In this document: in pieces, positions 30,901-37,766 of the stretch
How positions within the stretch are numbered: position 1 is the stretch's first letter
Layout: each line of letters opens with the position of its first letter
DNA from: Saccoglossus kowalevskii
Lineage: Eukaryota; Hemichordata; Enteropneusta; Harrimaniidae
Length of the DNA stretch: 39,198 bases
Assembly (NCBI RefSeq): GCF_000003605.2
Contig: NW_003133844.1
Span: forward strand, 100,787-139,984
Direction of reading: 5' to 3'
The notes under the pieces: generated by a model
Seen by the model: the letters and a program-made list of their open reading frames with translations, nothing else
What the model was told of the DNA's origin: nothing
Databases searched by the model: none
Translations under genes and position numbers: made by a program

Positions 30901-33900
30901 TATGTACATTCCATGCATTGACATCAACAAGACCACTAATATTAGGCGGTAACGATTCAATAATATTAGCTCCATATCACACACATTATTCATTATTAGA
31001 AGAACACATGGCTAAATCGGGTATTGCTGTGACACCCAACATGTGGGATAAACCAATGTGTCTAGGTATGTACGTATTCTCCCTTTAGTGTCCATCATGG
31101 CGCCCTCTGGTGTTCCATTTTATATATGCCTTTGTTTTTAGAGGGTGAGGTCAATTTGTTTTATTTTCGTTCAGTGATAAATGACTGATAGTTTTGGGAT
31201 TACTTTATTTCATGCATCAGAATACATACTATCATAGTTGTTTTATATGTCGCCTGATCGCTCTAGTGTATTGATATGTAAAAAGTTGGGCAGTTGGTGT
31301 AGCTCAAAATGGCAGAATAAACATTATGTCAACTATGAAAGCTTTCTGGGTTTCTTTAATGTTTCGTGTATTCTAGAATCAACACATCACAATGATAAGT
31401 GTTTATCAGTTGATATTTGGATTTACTTTTCTTTGCAGGTCCAGAACATCGACAAGCGAGTCCAGTTTGGTCTTTAATGCTACCAAGAGACTTCTTTACA
31501 TTTGTAATACCATTTAGTATTGAAGGACTTACATCGGTCAGTAGAAGTACTTTCCATTTTTTCAATATCATCATGTGCTTATGAGAAAATAGACAAATCT
31601 CTTCTTTGAATTTTTGTGGTCAGATTGTGTCTGAACTTTCATCCATTTTTGTTTACGCAGGAAATTCCTGGTGGTCTGCCATCAAAGTATGAGCGTGGTT
31701 TAACACAACGAGAGAAAAATATAAAGACATGGCAGAAGACTGTCAAAGAATCAGGTCTGTCGGAACAACAAAGAAAACAGTTCCAGTCAGTAGTAGAAGC
31801 CAAATTTCAGGTGAGTTGTACAACATATAACAGCATGGGGATGCCCGGGGTGAGGGGGAAAATGTGTTGTGATGTGAAGCCTCAATGTTTGGCTGGTGTG
31901 GATCGGCGTGGACTGGTTACATACTCTATGCACATAATAAATTTGATTATTATAAGTATCGTTTTTGGGATGCTCAGTGGCCAAGGGAAAGGCATACCAT
32001 GACATGAATCTAGGCATACACTAGTGTCGGTTCGAGTCGAGTATGCAGTACATGTTTACTTTGATCTGAATCGACATAGTATTTACATGCAGTTTATTTG
32101 GTGATATTTTCTTGATATCTTCCTGTATCTCTATTGCAACATTGTTTGTTATAACATTTATATATAGCCTTCAAAACTTTGAAAGCATGAACAATTATTT
32201 GTATATAAAAAGTCCCACTATATCTGACAGGGGCATTCAAATTTGAAATGATACTTTGTATGTTTGTTTTCTATGATCTCATAATAATTTACTGCTTTCA
32301 AATTTAAAATGCTTGTCCCGGATTCTGCCGTAAATTCACCCATCCGAAAAATCGCCCTGGGCGGTTTCACAGGTAGTGGGCCCTTACTTGAGGTTCAAAT
32401 TTTCAAAAAATTATCATCAAATATTTTTAGGGGGCTTATATTTTCATTGAAAAATGTACCTACACCGATTTTCAACGCCGGCAGTTGGACCACCCAAAAC
32501 GAAAGAAACTATTACAGTAGCTAATCTAAAATTTTATACATTTTTTTCATGCTGGATTAAAAAGTAGTTTTCTCCAAAAAAATCTCATTAATGAACCTTG
32601 TGCGCCAAATACAATTATTTTGTTTCATTTTATTAGTAAAAGATGTTTCAAATAAAAACCAACTGCAACTGCATTGCTTAATAATAGTAGCAAGTCACCG
32701 CGATATTGCAATCCGGTCATGCTGCGTTTTACAAATGTTGATTATTACCTAGTAATGATTATATTAACGTGCAACAAATAATTTTGTTGAATTTTATTAA
32801 ATGCAAATAAATTTCAACTTGTTCCATCATAAGCGAATGATTCCGATCGCATTTTCAGCGCTCGATGCTGTAGAAATGAATATCCGCCATATTTGACCTG
32901 AGACTGTGTTCTTTGACCCGACAGGTCAAATCGATAATTTACCAATGAAAACGATGGATGATGGCAACGTGCTCAAAATACCATAGCTCATTTAAATATG
33001 TTAATGTTATTGAACACAACACGGAAGAGATTTGCTGATGTTGTTGTACGATCTTTTGGCTTGGATTTGATGGAAAAAAGGCATGATTTGTTTTTAAATA
33101 AAAAAATTAGTTGTTTTCCAAAGATAAACTGAAATATAATTCATTGTCGAAACGAAGCTAACCCATTCGCACTAGTCGCAATAAACATCAATACGTCAAT
33201 GACTACGGTGAAACTTTTAGGCATCAGAAAAGATTAAAATAACACCTTAAAAAAAACTGACGAAAAATCGCGGTTTCTTGGTCCCAATTTATTTTTTTTA
33301 AAACCCGAACTGCCGTTTAACGGCCCTGGGCGAATTTACGCCAGAATCTGGTAGTATTCAATAATAATAACTGCATATTAATTTTTAGTTCCCGTTTGAA
33401 CATAGTCCGAAAACAGGGACTTGTAATTTCATGCCTGGGACAATTTCATTTCATACATTTGTTTTGATCCAATTCAAGATGGCTGAATGACAGCCATTTT
33501 ATTGCTAAAAATTCATCAAAATCAAGCATTTCTGCCATTCCTGAACTGGATATCAGTCATGCATGGATATATTGTATTCAAACTTGGTATGTCCATCTTA
33601 TTTTTTTTCATATCGCATTAAAACTGGCTGACTGATGGCCATTTTGTTTTTAGCAAATGCAGTTTTTGGAGCTAACATGTCGGGACTATGGTAATCGTGT
33701 TCAAACTTTACACATAAGTCATGTAACACATGTATCTGTTTCAGAATCTCATTCAAGATGGATGTTTACAGTCATTTTTGGACAGGCACTTGTCACTGAC
33801 AATGACAATGACTTGTATTTGTTTCTTCTCTTACTAGGCTTGGTTAGATGACAGTGGACATAGACGACAACTTGATGGACTAGCCACACCAAGTAAATAA
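18887..33900 (+). CDS. TBCCD1: TBCC domain-containing protein 1 (TBCCD1), complete, 17 coding exons
   Basis: TBCCD1 relates to tubulin cofactor C and RP2 and acts at the centrosome, keeping centrosome and Golgi in place. The coding exons join in phase to 555 residues; human TBCCD1 is 557. Exons: 18887-18985, 19744-19868, 20336-20433, 21655-21766, 22108-22168, 22429-22504, 23302-23398, 23939-24005, 24910-25030, 25147-25219, 26207-26255, 27301-27380, 30540-30662, 30890-31065, 31439-31536, 31661-31810, 33838-33900. Landmarks: LWVKPEPFNFGALQIPP, KISLRTSL, SWLRANLGSNPFG, LSQVGKQTLAK, then the C-CAP/TBCC beta-helix (about 305-440) with VKIHRC and LLSPLRSVSIEKC, TSTRPLIL, APYHTHY, EIPGGLPSKYERGL and RKQFQSVVEAKF. 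The TBCC arginine finger (QLR) appears as RLS. Met at 18887 fits the family's length; Met at 18902 is also possible. Confidence 0.96.
18986..19743 (+). other. TBCCD1: TBCCD1 intron 1 with degenerate 'gttgcgag' repeats
   Basis: A non-coding intron. At 19452-19576 the word 'agttgcgagtg' and decayed forms recur irregularly, a worn minisatellite. Confidence 0.8.
19744..19868 (+). CDS. TBCCD1: TBCCD1 coding exon 2
   Basis: Residues 34-75 with a split Leu codon: YLKKIAVYAK...GFPRLTYPTWKRIACSKMGL, matching the human YPRLYWSTWRHIACGKLQL region. Acceptor ttgtag, donor GTAAGT. Confidence 0.95.
20336..20433 (+). CDS. TBCCD1: TBCCD1 coding exon 3
   Basis: Completes the Leu of AWLYFEGF and continues 'DLLDRCPPEQRLQIAELF'. 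The donor GTATGT splits a codon after one base. Confidence 0.95.
20434..21654 (+). other. TBCCD1: TBCCD1 intron 3
   Basis: AT-rich intron without a recognised element or exon. Confidence 0.7.
21655..21766 (+). CDS. TBCCD1: TBCCD1 coding exon 4
   Basis: 'EQVKNSLSVNTCEFLLYLFL' and QQVYKISLRTSL, a strongly conserved block. The donor is GTATCC inside GAAGAG|TATCC; it is weak, but it is the one that rebuilds GEEW with exon 5 as in the human protein. Reading through gives unrelated residues up to a stop at about 21956. Confidence 0.92.
22108..22168 (+). CDS. TBCCD1: TBCCD1 coding exon 5
   Basis: Completes EEW and gives 'WPMRARSPDIEGRSSGVGAK', parallel to human WPSPRNKSQSPDLTEKS. Acceptor ttactag, donor GTGAGT, 61 bases. 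Confidence 0.9.
22429..22504 (+). CDS. TBCCD1: TBCCD1 coding exon 6
   Basis: 'SMDENAHLMFILNNLNAILQ' then LLVEA, corresponding to the human DHLSDLLELLL helix. The donor is GTAAGT. The last 57 bases of this exon plus the first 30 of the intron are repeated four more times downstream. Confidence 0.92.
22448..22883 (+). repeat. TBCCD1: Five-copy 87-bp tandem repeat of the exon 6 end and its splice donor
   Basis: The unit (57 exon bases plus 30 intron bases, including GTAAGT) is repeated with exact 87-bp spacing; splice donors fall at 22505, 22592, 22679, 22766 and 22853. Copies are nearly identical: the first two end GAAGCAG, the last three GAAGCTG. Each copy also contains an acceptor-like 'aatattacag' 16 bases before its donor. 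Translation from exon 6 through the first donor hits TGA within the unit, so only the first donor keeps the protein intact. Confidence 0.95.
22950..23140 (+). mobile_element. MITE family A, copy 3
   Basis: A 191-bp element in TBCCD1 intron 6, flanked by TA on both sides. Ends are 'ctgtaaaatactttattttc' and 'taaaataaagtattttacag', in the same orientation as copy 1. The short open frame at 22879-23064 is a by-product of it. Confidence 0.93.
23302..23398 (+). CDS. TBCCD1: TBCCD1 coding exon 7
   Basis: 'DCFVGANSSENRLSITAVEA' then LGFIIAASTDKKR, matching human SREAVVALSFLIEGTISRARK. Acceptor gcttag agrees with the one-base overhang from exon 6; donor GTGAGT. Confidence 0.92.
23939..24005 (+). CDS. 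TBCCD1: TBCCD1 coding exon 8
   Basis: 'RSMRPLLEVALMQPFQQKSG' then FSK, matching human YPLHELALWQPLHADSGFSK. Acceptor tttacag, donor GTAAGT. Confidence 0.95.
24006..24909 (+). repeat. TBCCD1: TBCCD1 intron 8 with a dispersed repeat in tandem
   Basis: At about 24090-24560 two or three diverged units of roughly 180 bp carry 'accaagtttgga' and 'aatggytgccaa', then 'atgaccatcttgga' or a variant. The same words appear inverted near 33.5-33.7 kb and in part near 1.2 kb, so this is a dispersed repeat family of unknown type. Confidence 0.65.
24910..25030 (+). CDS. TBCCD1: TBCCD1 coding exon 9
   Basis: ISQTFSLRTFESWLRANLGS then NPFGLSVCISAGRRLSWPA, one of the clearest matches to the family. Acceptor ttccag, donor GTGAAT. 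Confidence 0.96.
25147..25219 (+). CDS. TBCCD1: TBCCD1 coding exon 10
   Basis: GSDYKEDSGQKRGRIATNAQ then FAPK, the basic linker before the TBCC domain (human KRAKIACNTHVAPR). Acceptor ttgcag, donor GTAAGT. Confidence 0.93.
25311..25628. mobile_element. 318-bp foldback element, ends CAGGG...CCCTG
   Basis: The left end 'cagggttttttctagaaaaa' and the right end 'tttttctagaaaaatccctg' are inverted. Pairing continues inward for about 70 bases with gaps (GCAAGAGGGAGCACTGCAAT against its counterpart, then ACCACTAAGTGG against CCACTTGGTGGT). Non-coding. CAGGG ends recall hAT-type MITEs, but I see no 8-bp target duplication. It lies in TBCCD1 intron 10. Confidence 0.82.
25629..26206 (+). other. TBCCD1: Rest of TBCCD1 intron 10
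   Basis: AT-rich and non-coding; nothing recognised. Confidence 0.7.
26207..26255 (+). CDS. TBCCD1: TBCCD1 coding exon 11
   Basis: A 49-base exon: ECKIIILSQVGKQTLAK (human HRLVVMSQVYKQTLAK). Acceptor ccacag, donor GTAAGA. Confidence 0.94.
26256..27300 (+). other. TBCCD1: TBCCD1 intron 11
   Basis: Non-coding. It contains a 13-base G run at 26873-26885. The open frame at 26742-27053 lacks any domain and crosses the G run. Confidence 0.7.
27301..27380 (+). CDS. TBCCD1: TBCCD1 coding exon 12 (start of TBCC beta-helix)
   Basis: CSKTLEGAAVKIHRCHYAYI then YLLSPLR, the first turns of the C-CAP/TBCC domain. Acceptor cttcag, donor GTAACT. Confidence 0.96.
27684..27863 (+). mobile_element. MITE family B, copy 2
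   Basis: A 180-bp element: 'ctgtaaaatctgtattagaa' at the left, 'ttctaatacagattttaaca' at the right, plus a subterminal palindrome GAAGCCGCGGCTTC. It aligns with copy 1 in reverse complement. It shares the outer CTGTAAAAT with family A, which suggests a common mobilising enzyme. Confidence 0.9.
28406..29113 (+). repeat. Repeat element with AGCTCCGCT hairpin and ~150-bp internal tandem units
   Basis: It opens with AGCTCCGCT (28406-28414), answered by AGCGGAGCT (28428-28436), a 9-bp hairpin stem. It ends with ACAGCGGAGCT near 29099-29108, inverted to the start. Between are four degenerate units with landmarks 'cgacttcttgttaaaaacc', 'cacaagtccaattgctttga' and 'tttgttcattt', at about 28488, 28644, 28793 and 28943. 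The class is unknown. Its right end continues past 30141, being split by a younger transposon. Confidence 0.75.
29440..29625 (+). pseudogene. RecQ-like helicase fragment carried by the transposon
   Basis: One frame reads 'LNIQLKSEQKRGIASLYRGE' then DALIILPTAQTST. This fits RecQ-family motif 0 (L...Q..AI..L..G.D) and motif I (LPTG.GKS), but the Walker A residues are lost (AQTST where GxGKS is expected). No motifs II-VI follow; the similarity stops near 29620. It looks like a captured and decayed piece of a host or transposon helicase gene. The RecQ reading is by eye. Confidence 0.6.
29586..29837 (-). pseudogene. Second gene-like fragment on the opposite strand, Cys pair
   Basis: A minus-strand frame starts MEFSTPLCEFSNQQITPVKT and contains CAICGTDVSSQPKNRRPIF, with a CxxC pair like half of a zinc finger. 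I do not recognise the family. The part left of about 29640 overlaps the helicase fragment and is probably just antisense to it, so the likely real piece is about 29640-29837. With the helicase piece it would make the element a chimera of two fragments in opposite orientation. Confidence 0.4.
30142..30539 (+). other. TBCCD1: End of TBCCD1 intron 12
   Basis: Continues the split repeat element for a few bases ('ctgcttg') and then AT-rich non-coding sequence up to the acceptor. Confidence 0.6.
30540..30662 (+). CDS. TBCCD1: TBCCD1 coding exon 13 (TBCC domain core)
   Basis: SVSIEKCRHSTIVLGSVEST then VHVNACEHLTLITTCRRLSV. By alignment the TBCC QLR arginine-finger position falls on RLS here, as in human HRLS, so loss of GAP activity is expected. 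Acceptor tttcag, donor GTAAGT. Confidence 0.96.
30890..31065 (+). CDS. TBCCD1: TBCCD1 coding exon 14
   Basis: 'NASTLCTFHALTSTRPLILG' through 'APYHTHYSLLEEHMAKSGIA' to NMWDKPMCL; the longest exon and nearly colinear with human. Confidence 0.97.
31439..31536 (+). CDS. TBCCD1: TBCCD1 coding exon 15
   Basis: 'GPEHRQASPVWSLMLPRDFF' then TFVIPFSIEGLTS, matching human LLPPCEFYVFIIPFEMEG. Acceptor ttgcag; the donor GTCAGT is weaker than most. Confidence 0.94.
31661..31810 (+). CDS. TBCCD1: TBCCD1 coding exon 16
   Basis: EIPGGLPSKYERGLTQREKN through KTWQKTVKESGLSEQQRKQF to VVEAKFQ, exactly 50 codons, with phase-0 borders (acceptor acgcag, donor GTGAGT). Confidence 0.97.
31811..33837 (+). other. TBCCD1: TBCCD1 intron 16
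   Basis: Phase-0 intron carrying a ~1-kb inverted-repeat element (32318-33351). At 33470-33760 it also has the dispersed repeat 'tggctgactgatggccattt', inverted relative to the copy in intron 8. Confidence 0.8.
32318..33351. mobile_element. ~1.03-kb element with ~25-bp imperfect inverted ends
   Basis: The left end reads 'ccggattctgccgtaaattc' plus ACCCA. The right end in reverse complement reads 'ccagattctggcgtaaattc' plus GCCCA. A second GCCCTGGGC-containing block lies just inside both ends. The interior is AT-rich and non-coding on both strands. No clear target duplication. Likely a non-autonomous DNA transposon of unknown superfamily. Confidence 0.7.
33838..33900 (+). CDS. TBCCD1: TBCCD1 coding exon 17 (C-terminus)
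   Basis: AWLDDSGHRRQLDGLATPSK and a TAA stop, matching the human EWLINTGHRQQLDSLVPP end. Acceptor ttactag. Confidence 0.95.
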   Translation, partial: AWLDDSGHRRQLDGLATPSK

Positions 33901-35079
33901 ACGTTTACGCACTGCAGGTCCACAATGTGCGGAACAACATTGTTCAAGGCAAACACAGGACAGAAACTGTCCTGTATTGTCAGGGTACGAGTCCTGTATG
34001 TATAGTACATAACATCAGCTCAATATTTGTTATTATATCTGATACAATCCTGTAACTATTACTTTGAGTACGTACATGTATTGATTCTACTTCACGTTGG
34101 TTCACTCTATCATAGTCTAGGGAGATGCTTGCATGACGTTTTGGTGTTACGACAGGGTTAATCACTAGGTGACTACATTTGAAATATCTTGTATATTCTA
34201 TGCACTAAATCAAAAAATAGATAAAAAGGGTATTTAACTGTGTTGACATGCACTAAAAATTTCACTATCACAAAACAAACAGAAGACTGTGAAACCAAAT
34301 AGTCTAGTTCTTTATTCTAGCATATTCAGATGCTGCATATTTTGGAATTCATGAATGTAATAAAATCAGTAATTTAATCCCCCCCCTCCAATAAACCTTT
34401 CCTCCATAGTAATCGTCCATCAGCAAGTATGTTCCATGATGCTAATACTGAGAACAATTTGAATTGGAACTCGTTCAGAGAATCCATACCATTGTAAAAT
34501 ATGCATGGTGTAGTATTATTATTATTAATGAAATATTCTATTATAGCTCTTCATGGTTGTATCAAGCTTAGAGTTCTTAGCCTGCACTTGAGCTTTACTG
34601 AGAATAGAATTTGTCAAATCTAATCCCGTTTTTTTTTAATACATCCCCTTGCCACAAATCATTTGATTTGCAGAACAGACTTTCCAATTTTGTGTTTTAC
34701 TACTATAATAATATTTTATAATGTCTACATTGAACCATAATGAATGTCCTGACATACTGCCAGTGTTTATATTTGTTTGTTATATCACCAATATTAGCTC
34801 ATAGATTGTGCATTCTAATTCAAGGGGGATTCTTGGAACTGTAATATGGTTAGTGATAATTTCAAATATTATGTAAATATAGAACAAAATAATTTTGAAT
34901 ATGGCAATGTAAATTTATTATCATATGTATGTTTTAGGTATTTATATTTCTACCGCCCACCAAGCCAATAGAGAAAGATTGTTTGTGTATTTTTTTTACT
35001 GCATTGTTTGATACTGTTTTCGTAATGGTGAATTTTTTTTTCTATTTCTAATGTTGACATGTGATGTTGGCTAAATAAA
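33901..35079 (+). other. TBCCD1: TBCCD1 probable 3' UTR
   Basis: No gene. AATAAA hexamers occur at 33896 (overlapping the stop codon), 34359, 34390 and 35074. The last is followed by a TG/T-rich stretch ('tttgtcaatgatttggttat') typical of a cleavage site, which would give a 3' UTR of about 1.2 kb. Confidence 0.5.
35074..35079 (+). terminator. TBCCD1: Candidate poly(A) signal of TBCCD1
   Basis: AATAAA with a downstream T/GT-rich region. Preferred over nearer hexamers on that context only. Confidence 0.45.
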
Positions 35080-35204
35080 AATGTAAAGTTTGTCAATGAT
35101 TTGGTTATTATTGCGAAGAAGTTGAAATAAATAATTTAATTATTCACTGCTGTAGTGTTTTTATTTACAGGTACATGTAAGTGGTCACCAATAGTGGGTG
35201 GTTG

Positions 35205-35490
35205 TTGCTACAGAGCCATGATAAGTTGGTGATGCTTTTGGCCACACTCAAAGGGTAGATCAAAACAACTGAGCAAGATTAATTTCTTCACAATTGTGAT
35301 ACAGTACACTGAACTGAGAATGTTCCTACGGAGCCATTATCTGTCAGTGATTCTTTTGGCCACAGACTTGATGGTAGACTAAAACCACAGACCAAGCTTA
35401 TTTTCCCAACAATTGTGATACAGTACATTTAACTGAGAATGTAGCTACAGAGCCATTATCAGTCGGTGATGCTTTTGGCCACAGAAAGAA
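35205..35490. repeat. ~118-bp tandem repeat, 2.4 copies
   Basis: 'gctacagagccattatc' followed by 'tgatgcttttggccacag' starts units near 35208, 35326 and 35445. Between them 'acaattgtgatacagtacat' is shared. Copies differ by roughly one base in ten. Confidence 0.88.
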
Positions 35491-35512
35491 ACATTTTTGG
35501 CTATTCTGTTTA

Positions 35513-35640
35513 CAGTATACTTTATTTCAGCTGGAATTAATTTTTGAAGAGTTAAATGAAAAATATAGAAACAATGGTATATATTCACTGTATCATTCAT
35601 TCAGCAAATATTAATTCCAAACGAAAAAAGTACTTTACAA
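35513..35640 (+). mobile_element. MITE family A, copy 4 (decayed, deleted)
   Basis: About 128 bp: the left part 'actttatttcagctggaatt' and right part 'ttaattccaaacgaaaaa' plus 'agtactttaca' match family A ends, but the centre is shortened and the terminal bases have drifted. It directly follows the 118-bp tandem repeat. Confidence 0.75.
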
Positions 35641-35644
35641 TAAC

Positions 35645-36420
35645 TTCTCCAACATGATGCAACTTATCCCTTCTTTCTAGGCAACTGTTACCTACTTCGA
35701 GGTGGCTTTTTTGAATATTCCGGTCACCTGAATTTACAACTTTCTTGACTTTCTAGGTAGCTTCTTTTCTGATACGACAATATGAGCAACATTTCTCATG
35801 CATCTTATTTGACTGTCCTGAATTTTCATAAAACATTCTCCATGCTACTTTTCTAAATTTTCATATGTATACGATTTGATTTACTTATGTACCTTTTTTC
35901 CAAGCAACTTTCTAGACAAGTTTACCGACTTTCTAAACTACCCTTCTGACTGTTCAAGAAAATTTTTGACTTTACAAGCAATGTTAGTGACTTACCAATG
36001 CAACCTGTCAGATTTTCTGGGCAGCTATTCTGCTGAAGTTCCAAGCCAATATTTTTAATTATGGTAGACAATATTTTGCAAGCAACTTTTCTGACTATCC
36101 ATGCAATTCCTACAACTGACCAGATAATTTGTTGATTTTCCTTGTAATTCTCTTAATTTCTTGTGCAACTTTTGGGACTAACTGTTTTTTCAAGTGACTT
36201 AACCCACTTTCTGAAATACAGAAAAGTAGCATACAGTCACTACAGATGCTTTGAAAATTGGGGAAGGTTGCCTTGAAATGTCAGGAACTCATCTTTGCCA
36301 GCTAAGATTCCGCTTGAAAGTCAGAAGAGTTGTCTGAAAAGTCAGAAAGGTCAACTAGAAATCTGAAGCATGGAAGCAACACGTTTCAAAAGTCAGAGTA
36401 AATGGTTTCTTCTTGTGCGA
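35645..36420. repeat. Degenerate ~20-24-bp minisatellite that switches orientation near 36.2 kb
   Basis: From 35680 to about 36200 the words 'aagcaacttttctgact' and 'tctgactttctagg' recur irregularly on the plus strand. From about 36230 to 36400 the same words appear in reverse complement ('gaaagtcagaagagttg', 'gaaaagtcagaaaggt', 'gaaggttgccttgaaa'). The open frame at 35876-36058 is made of this repeat and is not a gene. Confidence 0.7.
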
Positions 36421-37525
36421 AGTCTCAGTGTTTGGGACGAGCATTCTCAGTTCAGTGGGCTGTCACAGCTCTTAGGGAATGATCCTTCCATGCAAGACAA
36501 AAAATTAGACACTTTATGAAATACTTCAATTCAATATGAAGAATTGTTAAATTCTTTTTATTCATTTTAAACTTAAATGAAGAATGTCAGCCCAATTGTG
36601 TATCAAAATAACTGTACAATTTACATACTCAATGAAAATCACTACATAGCTAGAATTGTTTCTGCCAAAAACAAATTGATTCGATTTCTATTTTATTTGA
36701 AATGATGGAAAAACAAAATTGAAATCAAGCTGGTCTGTATCGGTATTTACTGGCCTCTCATTTCAAAAGAGATACAAACATTCTGAATGGCTAATCCAGT
36801 GTAATAGCTTTACCTCAATAGAATGACCCAATCACAGTGTAGCTTCACAGGGGTACATATTGTAATTATAGAATATTCCATTTAAAACATTTCAAATGCA
36901 TCAAGTTCATTGATTCAAAGTTCAAGCTTTGTTTATCAAAATTCACACTTGAAGCAAAATTGAAAAACATAGCATTGTAGTGAAGACAAATAGAAACTAT
37001 AGGCAGTAAGCAAAGCAACATGCCAGATTTATACGAGTATAATTTGGCGTAACCTTTAGATTTGATTTTACAACCTAGTTATCGATACTCAAAATCTTTG
37101 CTGATAATACAACTTCAACCGTTTCCAAACAGTTTATACTGCTTTTATTACTGCACATTAAAAAGCAATACTACAGTGTACAATCAACAATTTCTAAATG
37201 GTTTTTGCCTCCCCTCCTTACTAGGAATTTTTACGATTTGCTAATTTAAAGTCGTTTGTGAAACTTTTAAAATTAATTACAGTAATAAAGAAGATATGTC
37301 AGTTCATAGAATTTGTGGTAGGGAGAATATAGCAATACATCTGATGGGGGGGGGGGGGCACCACAATGAAAATGACCATGTATAAAGGCTAAACTATCGG
37401 TTCAATATATATTATATACAGTTGAAAATATTGTTTATAAAAATCTTCATATAAAGCACGGAAAACAAAAAACATGAACCTAAAATAAACATTGAGAAAG
37501 GTACATGGAAAGATTAACCAAAGTT
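36421..37525. other. Gene-free stretch with a 13-base G run
   Basis: No exon, RNA or clear element seen. A run of 13 G lies at 37346-37358. Confidence 0.6.
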
Positions 37526-37766
37526 AACCTTTTCACCACCAGTTCCTTCTTTCCATCACAAATTCACAAAATAGTCCTGTTTAAATTCTGCACTTTCCTT
37601 CAATAGATTGGGACAAAAATAGCCAATTTTTTTTTAGTAAAAACTGAAAATTGACTCAAATTTTGTCTTTTGACTCCAAAATTACAGTCTACGTTCAGAA
37701 ATATCATAGAATGCAAGAAAAAAGTGCAGACAAATTTGGACGAGAAAGTCTGGTGGTGAAAAGGTT
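37526..37766. mobile_element. 241-bp MITE-like element with perfect 17-bp ends
   Basis: AACCTTTTCACCACCAG at 37526-37542 is answered by its exact reverse complement at 37750-37766. A second pair ('ttctgcacttt' near 37590 and 'aaaagtgcaga' near 37720) pairs further inside. Non-coding; the target duplication is unclear. Confidence 0.82.

Noticed and set aside
35876-36058. Plus-strand open frame with repeated FLD/FTDFL
   Set aside because: The protein repeats only reflect the degenerate minisatellite.
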